Positions 1 to 8,871 of a stretch of DNA of 55,394 nt are shown piece after piece; positions within the stretch are counted from its first letter, which is position 1; every line of letters begins with the position of its first letter. The stretch is from NCBI GenBank assembly GCA_002413305.1, contig DHWS01000142.1, forward strand, positions 1 to 55,394, written 5' to 3'. Made by a program: the position numbers and the translations under genes. Origin of the DNA: Actinobacteria bacterium UBA5176. Its GTDB lineage: Bacteria > Actinomycetota > UBA4738. The notes beneath the pieces are model-generated. The model searched no databases. It saw only the letters and a program-made list of their open reading frames with translations, and was not told where the DNA came from.

Positions 1-1
1 G

Positions 2-3000
2 CTGGGCGAGGCCCTCGACCCCGAAGAGGTCAAGCTCATCGTCGGTGAGGCCGTGTCGCGGATCGTCCTGGCCGTCGAGTCGATGGGCGGCACCGTCAAG
101 GACCTGGCCGGGGACGGGGTGCTGAGCTTCTTCGGCGCACCCGTCGCCCACGAGGACGACGCGGAACGGGCCCTCCGGGCTGCCCTGCGGATCGTCCAGG
201 AGATCGAAGCGTATGGCTCGGAGGTGGCCGGGGCGTGGGGCGTGCAGGACCTGGCCGTGCGGGTCGGGGTGAGCACCGGGCCGGTCGTGCTCGGGCAGAT
301 CGGCGCGGGCCGGCGCGTCGAGTACGCCGCCTTCGGGGACACCGTCAACACCGCCGCCCGGCTCCAAGCGCAGGCCGAACCGAACACGGTGCTGGCTGGG
401 GCGGCCACCCGCCGCATGGCCGAGCCGGCGTTCGACTGGGGACCCATGCAGGCCTTCCAGGTCAAGGGCAAGGCCGAACCGGTCGCCGCCTCCCGGGTGC
501 TGGGCGTGAGCGGCGCATCCGGCCGGTCGCACGGCATCCCCGGGGTCCAGGCGGCTCTGGTCGGCCGGGAGCGCGAGCTCGAGCAGGCTACCCGGCTGAT
601 CCAGCACGTGCGGGCCGGCACCGGCGGCATCCTGTTCGTCACCGGCGAGGCCGGCATCGGCAAGAGCCGCCTGCTTCAGGAGCTCCGCGAGCGGTTCGAA
701 CGTCCCGACGGGGAGGGCCACGCCCCGCCGGTGTGGCTGGAGGGACGGTGCGTCAGCTACGGGGAATCGCTCCCGTACTGGCCGTTCCGGGACCTGCTCC
801 GCGACTGGCTCGGAGCCGGACCCGACGAGGCGGAGCTTCGGGTCCGGATCGGATTGCGGCGCCAGGTCGAGCGCCTGTTCGGCGACCGCGTGCTCGAGAT
901 CTATCCGTACCTCGGAGCGGTCCTCGGCCTGGCTTTGGAGCCGGACGCGCAGGCCCGCCTCCAGGAGCTGTCGCCCGAAGCGCTCCAGTACCGGACGTTC
1001 GAGGTCGTCCAGCACCTGTTCGAGCGGCTGGCCGAAGACGGACCGGTGGCGGTGGTCCTGGACGACGTCCACTGGGCAGACGCAACGTCCGTGCAGTTGG
1101 TCGAACGGCTCCTCGGCATGACCGAAGAGGCCGCCGTGCTGCTGGTGATCGCCGAGCGTCCCGAGCGCGACCATGCCAGCTGGGAGGTCAAGGAGCTCGC
1201 CTCGCGCCGGTACCCGCACCGCACACTGGAGATCCCGCTGGAATCGCTCTCGGGGGAGGCGGACCGCCAGCTGCTCGAGGCCCTGGTGGGGCCGCGGACG
1301 CTCCCTCCGGAGCTCGAAGGCCGGATCCTGCAGGACGCCGAAGGCAACCCGTTCTACCTGGAGGAGCTGATCCGGTCCCTGGCGGACGCCGGCGCCCTGG
1401 TCCGCGATGAGGAGGGATGGCGGTTCGACCACGAGGCTCCGGTCGACATCCCACAGACGGTCGAGAAGGTCATCCTGGCTCGCATCGACCGCCTGCCGCC
1501 GGCGCAGCACGACGTCCTCACCGCGGCGAGCGTTCTGGGGCGGCGGTTCGGCCTGCCGCTGTTGGAGGGCGTGACCGGCGGGGAGGGGGACCTCCGGGGA
1601 TCGCTCCACGAGCTGCAGCGACTGGACCTGGTCCGGGAGGGCCGGCGGTGGCCGCAGCCCGAGTATCGGTTCAAGCATGCTCTGATCCAGGAGGCGGCGT
1701 ACCGGACGATCCTCACCGGCCGCCGGACGGCGCTGCACCGCCGGGCGGCGGAGTGGCTGGAGGCCCGGTACGCGGGGAACGAGGAAGAGGTGTTGGGCGT
1801 GCTCGCCCACCACTGGGCGGCGGCCGACGACGAGGACAAGGCCGTCGCGTACCTCACCCTGGCCGGCGACAAGGCCCGGCAGGAGTACGCGTTGGACGAA
1901 GCCATCGGCCACTACCGGGCGCTGCTCCCCCTGCTCGAGCGCCGGGGCCGGCAGCAAGCGATGGCCGTGGTGTTGTTCAAGCTGGGGCTCGCCCTGCACA
2001 CGTCGCTGCGCTTCGCCGAAGCGAACGCCACGTACCAGCGGGCCTTCGAGCTCTGGCGGCCGTCAGCCGCGTATCCCGAGACGCCGTCGGCCACGCTCCG
2101 GGTCGCCACGAGCTTCCTGCCGAACGACGCCGACCCGAAGTCCGCCATCGCCTGGCCGGACATCCAGCTCTGCATGCAGCTGTTCGACCGGCTGGTCGAG
2201 GCGTGGCCGGAGCGGACGCTGGTGCCATCGTTGGCCGAGCGGTGGAAGATCGCCGAGGACGGCCTCCGGTACGTCTTCCATCTTCGCGACGGGCTGCGAT
2301 GGTCCGACGGCGAACCGCTCACCGCTCACGACGTGGAGTTCGGCATCAAGCGGGTCCTGGACCCGGCATCGCCCGGCTCGAGCGTGGCCATCTACTTCGT
2401 CCTGGAGAACGGCCAGGACTACTACCTGGGACGGAACCGGGATGCGGACCGGATCGGCGTGAAGGCGCTGGACGACCGGACGGTGGAGTTCCGGCTTGCC
2501 GCGCCCGCCCCGTACTTCATGAGCGTCATGAACCGGCCGGACGGAGGCCCGCAGCCCCGGCATGCCATCGAGCGGGACGGTACCGGCTGGACGGACCCGG
2601 CGCGGCAGGTCGTGAGCGGCCCGTTCCGCCAGGCCTCGCGGTCGCCCGAGACGCTCACGCTCGAACGCAATCTCGGGTACGCGGGCACCCGGCCCGGCAA
2701 CGTCGGGGGTGTGGAGTACGTCCGACATCCGGTCGGCGACGCCGCCGAACCCTTTCGGGCCGGCCGGCTCGATCTGATCGCCGTCCGGTACACCCCGCGG
2801 ATCGCCGACCTGATGCCTCGGGACCTCGGCGACACGGAGCTCGGGCCGGCCGCATGGTCGGGCTACGTCGCCTTCGACCACCGCAACCCGGTCACCCAGA
2901 ACCTCGACCTTCGCCGGGCGCTGGCCCACGCCGTCGACCGCGAGCGGCTGGCGGCCACGCTGCCGCCGAACCTCGCCGTGGCCCTCGGTGGTGTGGTGCC

Positions 3001-3580
3001 GCCGGCCCTCCAGGGCCACACTCCGGACATGGCGCCCCGGTTCGATCCGGACCTCGCCCGCGAGCTCCTCCGACGGTCGGGCCACGAGGGTGAGCTGTCC
3101 ATCGCCGCGCTCAGGGATTGGGAGGGCATCCTCCGCGAGGTGGCCGCGATGTGGACCGAAGCGCTCGGGGCGCAGGTTTCCACGCGAACCTGGACCCAGG
3201 CGGACCTCGACGCCGGCGTCGACCCACGGGCGCTGGCTCCCATGGTGGTCACCGGCTGGCTCCCGGGCTACCCGGACCCCGAGTACTACCTCCGGCTGCT
3301 GTTCCAATCGGACAGCAGGACGAACGAGGGCGGCTTCGCCTACCCGCCGTTCGACGACCTCATCGAGCAGGCCCGCCAGGAGCGACGAGACCGGGAGCGG
3401 CTGGAGCTCTTCCACCGGGCCGACCGGATGGTCGTGGCCGAACGGGTGGCGGTGATCCCCTTGGTGTACGGCCGGAGCATGGCCTTCGTGAAGCCCTGGG
3501 TCGGCGGGTGGTGGGAGTTCGGCAAATCCTCGTCCTCGTTCGCCGACCTCCTGATCGACCCCTCCTCACCGAGGTACTGA
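2..3580 (+). CDS. Nucleotide cyclase - AAA ATPase - TPR - family 5 solute-binding fusion protein (5' truncated)
   Basis: The reading frame is open from the window edge, so the true start lies upstream; 1192 residues are visible. Residues 1-150 are the back half of a class III adenylate/guanylate cyclase domain: the second metal Asp sits in DLAGDGVLSFFG, and GDTVNTAARL carries the transition-state Asn and Arg. An AAA/STAND-like ATPase follows (Walker A GEAGIGKS at nt 644-667, Walker B-like VVLDDVHWAD), then a helical TPR-like segment to about nt 2080. From there to the stop the sequence reads as an SBP_bac_5 (oligopeptide/nickel-type) binding protein with typical pieces such as LRDGLRWSDGEPLTAHDV. 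Cyclase-ATPase-TPR proteins are common in actinobacteria, but the C-terminal binding domain is unusual. It has no signal peptide here, so it presumably works in the cytoplasm. A role in ligand-controlled cAMP signalling is inference. Confidence 0.85.
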   Translation: MGEALDPEEVKLIVGEAVSRIVLAVESMGGTVKDLAGDGVLSFFGAPVAHEDDAERALRAALRIVQEIEAYGSEVAGAWGVQDLAVRVGVSTGPVVLGQIGAGRRVEYAAFGDTVNTAARLQAQAEPNTVLAGAATRRMAEPAFDWGPMQAFQVKGKAEPVAASRVLGVSGASGRSHGIPGVQAALVGRERELEQATRLIQHVRAGTGGILFVTGEAGIGKSRLLQELRERFERPDGEGHAPPVWLEGRCVSYGESLPYWPFRDLLRDWLGAGPDEAELRVRIGLRRQVERLFGDRVLEIYPYLGAVLGLALEPDAQARLQELSPEALQYRTFEVVQHLFERLAEDGPVAVVLDDVHWADATSVQLVERLLGMTEEAAVLLVIAERPERDHASWEVKELASRRYPHRTLEIPLESLSGEADRQLLEALVGPRTLPPELEGRILQDAEGNPFYLEELIRSLADAGALVRDEEGWRFDHEAPVDIPQTVEKVILARIDRLPPAQHDVLTAASVLGRRFGLPLLEGVTGGEGDLRGSLHELQRLDLVREGRRWPQPEYRFKHALIQEAAYRTILTGRRTALHRRAAEWLEARYAGNEEEVLGVLAHHWAAADDEDKAVAYLTLAGDKARQEYALDEAIGHYRALLPLLERRGRQQAMAVVLFKLGLALHTSLRFAEANATYQRAFELWRPSAAYPETPSATLRVATSFLPNDADPKSAIAWPDIQLCMQLFDRLVEAWPERTLVPSLAERWKIAEDGLRYVFHLRDGLRWSDGEPLTAHDVEFGIKRVLDPASPGSSVAIYFVLENGQDYYLGRNRDADRIGVKALDDRTVEFRLAAPAPYFMSVMNRPDGGPQPRHAIERDGTGWTDPARQVVSGPFRQASRSPETLTLERNLGYAGTRPGNVGGVEYVRHPVGDAAEPFRAGRLDLIAVRYTPRIADLMPRDLGDTELGPAAWSGYVAFDHRNPVTQNLDLRRALAHAVDRERLAATLPPNLAVALGGVVPPALQGHTPDMAPRFDPDLARELLRRSGHEGELSIAALRDWEGILREVAAMWTEALGAQVSTRTWTQADLDAGVDPRALAPMVVTGWLPGYPDPEYYLRLLFQSDSRTNEGGFAYPPFDDLIEQARQERRDRERLELFHRADRMVVAERVAVIPLVYGRSMAFVKPWVGGWWEFGKSSSSFADLLIDPSSPRY

Positions 3581-3592
3581 TCGCCGCGCCGC

Positions 3593-4015
3593 CTACGGCA
3601 TCCCCAGGCCGGTGGTCAGCGCCCGGAGCGTGAGGCCGAAGATGAAGAACGCGGCGATGGCGAACACCTTCCACGTGTCCTCTTCGTTCTCCAGGCCGCG
3701 GCCCAGCACGTGGGCGATGACCAGCACGATCAGCGGGAACGCCGAGCCGTACAGGTAGTGCAGGAACGTGTCGGCGCGATCGCCCAGCGCCAGCAGCGTG
3801 AGCCCCGCCACGATCTGGATGCCCAGCAGTACCTGGAGCCCCGCCAGGATCCCCCAGAAGACGCGGTTCGGTTCCCGGTGGGAGACCGCCGCGACCAGCC
3901 CCCAGCCCCACAGCACGAACCAGCCCCCCACGATGACGAACCCGATGGACGCGTGCACGAGGCAGGCCGCGCTCCGGCACGGGAGGGATCCGAGCACGGG
4001 ATGCAGAGGAGGCAT
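3593..4015 (-). CDS. Small four-helix membrane protein, unknown function
   Basis: The protein has 140 residues if started at the ATG at 4015. The frame stays open to 4141, which would add 42 residues of unlikely composition and run into the promoter region of the divergent transporter gene. About four hydrophobic segments are visible (around HASIGFVIVGGWFVLWGW, FWGILAGLQVLLGIQIV, a LHYLYG-containing helix, and KVFAIAAFFIFGL). Histidines lie at the start of helix 1 and in the LHYLYG and IAHVLG segments, which could hint at haem or metal binding, but I do not recognise the family. It ends 13 bases after the fusion gene stop, tail to tail. Confidence 0.6.
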   Translation of the reverse strand: MPPLHPVLGSLPCRSAACLVHASIGFVIVGGWFVLWGWGLVAAVSHREPNRVFWGILAGLQVLLGIQIVAGLTLLALGDRADTFLHYLYGSAFPLIVLVIAHVLGRGLENEEDTWKVFAIAAFFIFGLTLRALTTGLGMP

Positions 4016-4152
4016 GGCGAAGCCGAAGCCTACCAGCGACCGGATCGCCTTCATCCGGTGGCAGAACCCTCGAACTGCCGTAGATTGGTCGACTGAGGGA
4101 GCGCTGGACCCTCGCGCCACCAGGCGCACCATACGCATCAAGGGGGAAGACG

Positions 4153-6345
4153 ATGATCGAACGACTCGCGCGGTGGAGCTATCGCCACCGCTGGCAGATG
4201 GTGGGCATGTGGATCGTCGCCCTGGTGGGCTTCATCGTCCTCCAGAAGGTGGCCGGTGGTCCCTATTCGAGCGACTTCTCGCTTCCGGGCGCGGAGTCCC
4301 AGCACGCCTTCGATCTCCTGCGGCAGCAGTTCCCGTCCGTGTCCGGCGGGACGGTCGACGTCGTGTTCAAGGCGGACGCCGGCGTCACCGACCCGTCCGT
4401 CCAGCAGACGATGGAGGGCTTCTTCCAGGAGATCCGCAAGCTCCCCCACGTGGACGGCCTCACCGACCCGTATCACACGCCGAAGGGGCGGCCGTCGGAG
4501 GTCTCCCGCGACGGGAAGATCGCCTACGCCGAGGTCCAGTACACGCTCAAGCCGCAGGACATCCCGAAGGCGGAGGTCGACCAGCTGGAGGCGCTGGGCA
4601 AGCGGACGGAGCACGGCGGGCTGCAGATCGAATTCGGCGGCCAGGTCATCTCGAACGCGCAGTTCCAGCCGCCGGGCGGGGCTGAAGCGGTCGGCCTGCT
4701 CGCGGCCATCATCATCCTGCTCCTGACGTTCGGCTCGCTGCTGGCGATGGGCCTGCCGATCATCAGCGCGCTGTTCGGCATCGGCATCGGCCTGTCGATC
4801 GTGCTGCTGATCGCGAACTTCATCAAGGTCGCGAACTTCACCCCGCAGGTGGCGTCCATGATCGGGATCGGCGTCGGGATCGACTACGCCCTGTTCATCG
4901 TGACCCGCTACCGGCAGAGCCTGCACGAAGGGCGGCCGCCCGAGGAGGCCGTCCTCTTGGCCATGGCCACCGCCGGCCGGGCTGTGGCGTTCGCGGCGAC
5001 CATCGTCGTGATCTCGCTGCTCGGTCTGCTGCTGATGGGGTTCGAGTTCGTGTGGGGAATCGCCATCGGGAGCGCCTCGACGGTGTTCGTCACCGCGCTG
5101 GCGTCGCTCACGTTGCTGCCTGCCGTCCTTGGGTTCGTGGGCCGGAACATCGACAAGCTGCACATCCCGCTGATCGGCAAGCGCGAACACGCCCCCGACA
5201 GCGGGTTCTGGTACCGGTGGAGCCGGCTCATCCAGAGGAGGCCCATCTTCACCGGGGCCATCGGGTTGATCCTCGTCCTCGTACTTGCGTTCCCGCTCCT
5301 CAAGATGCGCCTGGGAGCTGCCGACGCCGGCAACGATCCGAAGAGCCTCACCACCCGGCAGGCCTACGACCTGCTGTCCGAGGGCTTCGGCCCCGGCTTC
5401 AACGGGCCGTTCCTCCTCGCCGCGCGCATCCCCGGCCCGCAGGGCCTGCAGTCGCTGGCGAAGCTCACCACCACGCTGGAACACACCCCGGGGATCGTCG
5501 CGGTCTCGCCCCCGATCCCGAACGCGAAGGTGGACACGGCGATCATCTACGTCTACCCGAGCACCTCACCGCAGGACGCCCGGACCAGCGTCCTGGTCCA
5601 CAACCTCCGGGACAACGTGATCCCGAAGGCGATGCAGGGCACCGGGATCCACGTGCTGGTCGGTGGGGTCACGGCGGTGTTCGTTGACTTCGCGCGCAAG
5701 ATCGCCCAGCGGCTTCCGATCCTGATCGGTGTGGTGATCCTGCTGTCGTTCCTGCTCCTGATGATGGTGTTCCGTTCGATCCTGGTGCCGGTCAAGGCGG
5801 CGATCATGAACCTCATCTCGATCGGAGCCGCCTACGGCGTGATGGTCGCGGTCTTCCAATGGGGATGGGGGGCCCACCTCATCGGGGTGGACAAAGCCGG
5901 CCCCATCGAGTCCTGGATCCCGATGATGATGTTCACGATCCTGTTCGGGCTGTCCATGGACTACGAGATCTTCCTGCTGTCCCGGGTCCGCGAGGAGTAC
6001 CTGCGCACACGCGACAACGGCCTGGCGGTGGCGAACGGCGTGGCGTCGACCGGCCGGGTCATCACGGCGGCTGCCGCCGTCATGATCGCGGTGTTCATGA
6101 CGTTCGTCGTCGGCTTCGACCTCCGCCAGATCAAGGAGATCGGGCTGGGCCTGGCCGTGGCCATCCTCATCGACGCCACCCTGATCCGGATGGTCGCCGT
6201 GCCGGCCACCATGGAGTTGCTCGGGGACCTGAACTGGTGGTTCCCGAAGGGCATGGAGCGGTGGGTGCCGAAGGTGGGGGTCGAACACGGCGCCGAAGAC
6301 CTGGAGGCCGAGCTCGCCGAGCTGACGGCGGAGGAGAAGGTCTAG
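4153..6345 (+). CDS. MMPL/RND-family transporter (MmpL-like)
   Basis: 730 residues, within the range of compact actinobacterial MmpL proteins. There is an N-terminal membrane helix, a periplasmic domain (about 40-170), a block of helices, a second periplasmic domain (about 390-520) and a final helical block. The two halves carry the family signatures GIGIGVGIDYALFIVTRYR and FGLSMDYEIFLLSRVREEY, whose Asp-Tyr pairs belong to the proton relay of this family. Such proteins export lipids, siderophores or hydrophobic drugs; the substrate here cannot be told. The start is the ATG at 4153, preceded by a purine-rich AAGGGGGAAG. It stands alone, with no MmpS-like partner beside it. Confidence 0.93.
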   Translation: MIERLARWSYRHRWQMVGMWIVALVGFIVLQKVAGGPYSSDFSLPGAESQHAFDLLRQQFPSVSGGTVDVVFKADAGVTDPSVQQTMEGFFQEIRKLPHVDGLTDPYHTPKGRPSEVSRDGKIAYAEVQYTLKPQDIPKAEVDQLEALGKRTEHGGLQIEFGGQVISNAQFQPPGGAEAVGLLAAIIILLLTFGSLLAMGLPIISALFGIGIGLSIVLLIANFIKVANFTPQVASMIGIGVGIDYALFIVTRYRQSLHEGRPPEEAVLLAMATAGRAVAFAATIVVISLLGLLLMGFEFVWGIAIGSASTVFVTALASLTLLPAVLGFVGRNIDKLHIPLIGKREHAPDSGFWYRWSRLIQRRPIFTGAIGLILVLVLAFPLLKMRLGAADAGNDPKSLTTRQAYDLLSEGFGPGFNGPFLLAARIPGPQGLQSLAKLTTTLEHTPGIVAVSPPIPNAKVDTAIIYVYPSTSPQDARTSVLVHNLRDNVIPKAMQGTGIHVLVGGVTAVFVDFARKIAQRLPILIGVVILLSFLLLMMVFRSILVPVKAAIMNLISIGAAYGVMVAVFQWGWGAHLIGVDKAGPIESWIPMMMFTILFGLSMDYEIFLLSRVREEYLRTRDNGLAVANGVASTGRVITAAAAVMIAVFMTFVVGFDLRQIKEIGLGLAVAILIDATLIRMVAVPATMELLGDLNWWFPKGMERWVPKVGVEHGAEDLEAELAELTAEEKV

Positions 6346-6361
6346 CGCCGAACCGGCCGCG

Positions 6362-6631
6362 TCAGGTGAGCATCAGGAAGAGGCGCTGGAACTTGTCCTC
6401 TTCGTAGCCGTTCCCGCGCGCGCCTTCTTCGTCGGCCAGGCATCGCTTGAGCTGGCCCGTCAGCAGGCGAAGGCCCACGCGGTCGACGGCCCGGCCCACC
6501 GCGGCGAGCTGATGCACGACCTCCTCGCAGTCCCGCCCCTGGTCGATCATGCGGATGATCCCGCCGAGCTGACCCTCGATCCGGCGCAGCCGGGCGAGCG
6601 CCTCCGGCACCACGTCGCTGTCGAACTTCAT
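6362..6631 (-). CDS. CsoR/FrmR-family (DUF156) repressor, CstR-like persulfide-sensing type
   Basis: This is an 89-residue all-helical repressor of the CsoR/RcnR/FrmR/CstR superfamily (LARLRRIEGQLGGIIRMID is the family helix 1). The start is the ATG at 6631 with a GGAGGAG ribosome site; the longer upstream frame is not coding. Copper-sensing CsoR uses Cys-His-Cys. Here the two cysteines are kept (Cys35, Cys64) but the His position is Gln60 (QLKRC). That Cys-x-Cys pattern without His is what is known for CstR, which senses persulfides. It is divergent from a DsrE/TusA/SQR-like cluster with a matching operator between them, so control of sulfur trafficking is a strong inference. Confidence 0.9.
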   Translation of the reverse strand: MKFDSDVVPEALARLRRIEGQLGGIIRMIDQGRDCEEVVHQLAAVGRAVDRVGLRLLTGQLKRCLADEEGARGNGYEEDKFQRLFLMLT

Positions 6632-6679
6632 CCTCGCTCCTCCGATCTCCCTGGGTAACGCTCCCATCGTCGCATGCCC

Positions 6680-6693
6680 TACCCCCCAGGGTA
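6680..6693. promoter_or_regulatory. CsoR/CstR-class operator between repressor and sulfur genes
   Basis: The site is a perfect inverted repeat, TACCC-N4-GGGTA (TACCCCCCAGGGTA), in the divergent intergenic region. Operators of the CsoR/CstR family are GC-rich dyads flanked by TA of just this form. A half-site-like CCCTGGGTAA lies nearer the repressor start, at about 6650-6659. A TATATG that could act as a -10 overlaps the right side of the dyad. The position suits simultaneous repression of both transcription units. Confidence 0.75.
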
Positions 6694-6788
6694 TATGAGG
6701 CTTCCGACCCCCTCGGATGGGGACCCCCGGCCCCAAGCGGTGAGCGGCCCGCCTGCCACGCTCGTGGCACGTGAGGAAGGAGGGTGGG

Positions 6789-7202
6789 ATGGACGAAACG
6801 CTTTCCCTGGTGCTCTTCTCGGGCACCGATGACAAGCTCACCGCCGCCGCGGTCCTCGCGGTGGGTGGCGCGGCCATGGGCCGCACTGTGAACGTCTTCC
6901 TGCAGTACTGGGCCCTCGAAGCGTTCCGCGCCGACCGGATCCGCAAGGACCACGGCGCGGCCCCCGAGGCGGGCCCCGAGGGCGTCTCCGCGTTGGCCCG
7001 GGCGACCGAGCGTGGGAAGTCACAGCACTGGGCCGACCTCCTCGAGCAGGCGAAGCTCGTCGGCGAGGTCACCGTGCACGCCTGCGCCCTTTCGATGGAC
7101 CTGTTCGAGATCACGAAGGACGACCTGGACCCGATGGTGGACGACGTGGAAGGGGTGGCCGCGTTCATGGCGGACGCCACCGGCCCCATCGTCTTCATCT
7201 AG
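6789..7202 (+). CDS. DsrE-family sulfur-transfer protein
   Basis: 137 residues with the DsrE/DsrF/PduS-like Rossmann pattern. The N-terminal strand LSLVLFSGTDDKL leads into an AAVLAVGGAAMG helix, and the single cysteine is Cys99 in VHACALSMDLF, the usual sulfur-carrying position of the family. The start at 6789 is set by AGGAGG eight bases before the ATG. It is the first gene of the presumed CstR-controlled operon and is followed 21 bases later by tusA. DsrE proteins hand persulfide sulfur to or from TusA. Confidence 0.88.
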   Translation: MDETLSLVLFSGTDDKLTAAAVLAVGGAAMGRTVNVFLQYWALEAFRADRIRKDHGAAPEAGPEGVSALARATERGKSQHWADLLEQAKLVGEVTVHACALSMDLFEITKDDLDPMVDDVEGVAAFMADATGPIVFI

Positions 7203-7223
7203 AGCCTGAGGAGGGTGAGCAGC

Positions 7224-7463
7224 ATGAGCAGCACCGCCATCACGAAGTCGATCGACGCCCGTGGCATGCCCTGCCCCGGCCCGCTGATGTCGCTGATCGG
7301 GGCCATCCGCGAGGGCCAGATCGGCGACGTCATCGAAGTCCTCTCCAGCGACGAGGGTTCGGCCACCGACATCCCCGCGTGGGTGGCGAAGGCTCAGCAC
7401 GAGATGGTCGACGTGATCCCGGAGGACGGCTTCCGGCGCTTCGTCATCCGAAAGGCGCGGTGA
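7224..7463 (+). CDS. TusA-family sulfurtransferase (first copy)
   Basis: 79 residues, the normal TusA size. The family motif Cys-Pro-x-Pro is present as MPCPGPLM with Cys17 as sulfur acceptor, followed by the GDVIEVLSSDEGSATDIPAW strand-loop. The ATG at 7224 has GAGGAGGG eight bases upstream and is preferred over the GTG at 7215. TusA relays persulfide sulfur between rhodanese, DsrE and flavoprotein partners in the cytoplasm. It ends just before the flavoprotein gene. Confidence 0.92.
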   Translation: MSSTAITKSIDARGMPCPGPLMSLIGAIREGQIGDVIEVLSSDEGSATDIPAWVAKAQHEMVDVIPEDGFRRFVIRKAR

Positions 7464-7468
7464 GCCCG

Positions 7469-8635
7469 ATGCCTGCCGAGATCGTCGTCCTGGGAGGAGG
7501 GGTCGGCGGCACGCTCGCCGCGAACCTCCTCTCCAAGGAGCTCGGCAAGGACGCACACATCACGGTGGTCGACCCCACCGGGATGCACGTCTACCAGCCG
7601 GGGTTCCTGTACGTGGCACTGGGCCAGGCCAACGGACAATGGCTGGCCCGTGACGAACGCACGCTCCTCCGCAAGGGGATCGACCTCGCCGTCGAAGGTG
7701 CCGACAAGGTCGACCTCTCCGCGGGGACGGTGAAGCTCGCCGGCGGCGCCAGCATCCCGTTCGATCACCTCGTCGCAGCCACCGGGTCGCGGCTGATGAA
7801 GGGGTCGATCCCCGGCCTGATCGAAGGGTCGTACGACTTCTACTCCCTGGACGGGGCGCTCCGCCTTCGCGAGGCGCTCCGGACGTTCCGGGGTGGCCGG
7901 ATCAAGGTCGGCGTGGCCGGCATCCCCTACAAGTGCCCGCCGGCCCCGGTGGAGTTCGTGTTCATGATCGACCAGAACCTCCGACGCCGCGGCATCCGGG
8001 ACAAGAGCGAGATCACACTGCTGTCGCCCCTGAACCGAGCCTTCACGATCGAGTCGGCCTCCAAGCTGGTCCAGCCGCTGATGCAGCAACGGGGGATCAA
8101 GCTGGAGACGTTCTTCAACGTCGAGTCGGTAGACGCCGGCGCCCACGCCGTCCTCTCGCTGGAGGGCGACAAGGCAGACTACGACCTGCTGGTCCTGGTC
8201 CCGCCGCACAAGGGACAGCAGGTCATCATCGATTCGGGCTTGGGCGACACTGGAGGGTGGATCCCGACCGACCGCGTCACGCTCCAGCATCTCGAGCACG
8301 ATCGGGTGTTCGCCCTGGGCGACGCGACGAATCTGCCCATCAGCAAGAGTGGCTCCACGGCGCACTTCGAGGCGCCGGTCGTGGCCAGCCGGATCGCGTC
8401 GCTGGTCCGCGGCACCGCGCCGAAGGCGAACTACGGCGGCCGGGTCATGTGCTTCCTGGAGACGGGGAACGGCAAGGCCACGGCGCTCCGGTTCGACTAC
8501 GAGCACCCGCCGGTCCCGCCCATACCGAGCTGGCACTGGCACGCGGCGAAATGGCTGTTCAACCGCCTGTACTGGGTGACGGTCCCGCAGGGCCGCATCC
8601 CGGAGCGGGCATCGAAGGGAGGAAGCGAGTCATGA
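7469..8635 (+). CDS. Sulfide:quinone oxidoreductase-like FAD protein
   Basis: 388 residues. The dinucleotide fold starts at the N-terminus (VLGGGVGG, residues 8-14) and the second FAD motif is FALGDATNLP (281-290). There are only two cysteines, Cys156 in GIPYKCPPAP and Cys328 in GGRVMCFLETG. They match the two redox cysteines of SQR and not an NDH-2, which lacks them. The C-terminus is rich in Trp and aromatics (HWHAAKWLFNRLYW), as in SQR membrane-docking tails. It should oxidise sulfide or a bound persulfide and pass electrons to quinone. The start is the ATG at 7469; its last bases overlap the next gene (ATGA). Confidence 0.88.
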   Translation: MPAEIVVLGGGVGGTLAANLLSKELGKDAHITVVDPTGMHVYQPGFLYVALGQANGQWLARDERTLLRKGIDLAVEGADKVDLSAGTVKLAGGASIPFDHLVAATGSRLMKGSIPGLIEGSYDFYSLDGALRLREALRTFRGGRIKVGVAGIPYKCPPAPVEFVFMIDQNLRRRGIRDKSEITLLSPLNRAFTIESASKLVQPLMQQRGIKLETFFNVESVDAGAHAVLSLEGDKADYDLLVLVPPHKGQQVIIDSGLGDTGGWIPTDRVTLQHLEHDRVFALGDATNLPISKSGSTAHFEAPVVASRIASLVRGTAPKANYGGRVMCFLETGNGKATALRFDYEHPPVPPIPSWHWHAAKWLFNRLYWVTVPQGRIPERASKGGSES

Positions 8636-8865
8636 GCATCACCGTTACGCAGACGCTGGACCTGAAGGGCCTGTCCTGTCCGATGCCCATCGTGAAGACG
8701 GCGCAGGCGATCAAGGCATTGCAGTCCGGCGACGTGCTGGAAGCCCTGGCCACCGACCCCGGCTCCGTGCCGGATTTCATCGCGTGGTGCCGGTCCACCG
8801 GCAACGAGCTGATGGAGCAGACCAAGGAAGCGGACGTGTTCCGCTTCGTCATCCGGAAGAGGTGA
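8632..8865 (+). CDS. TusA-family sulfurtransferase (second copy)
   Basis: 77 residues with the Cys-Pro-x-Pro motif (LSCPMPIVK, Cys16) and an extra Cys53 (AWCRSTGNE) not present in the first copy. The ATG overlaps the flavoprotein stop (ATGA), so translation is coupled. The two copies share the C-terminal pattern FRFVIRK, but the rest is diverged, suggesting different partners. It lies between the SQR-like gene and the second DsrE-family gene. Confidence 0.92.
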   Translation: MSITVTQTLDLKGLSCPMPIVKTAQAIKALQSGDVLEALATDPGSVPDFIAWCRSTGNELMEQTKEADVFRFVIRKR

Positions 8866-8871
8866 CCTGAG

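Noticed and set aside
2063..3415. Long minus-strand open frame opposite the fusion gene
   Set aside because: High GC keeps antisense frames open; the product has no recognisable domain, while the plus strand reads as a solute-binding protein.
4016..4141. N-terminal extension of the small membrane protein to 4141
   Set aside because: The extra 42 residues look non-coding and would overlap the promoter region of the divergent MmpL gene.
6632..7198. Long upstream extension of the CstR-like frame
   Set aside because: It runs through the operator and the DsrE gene; the ATG at 6631 with GGAGGAG gives the normal family size.
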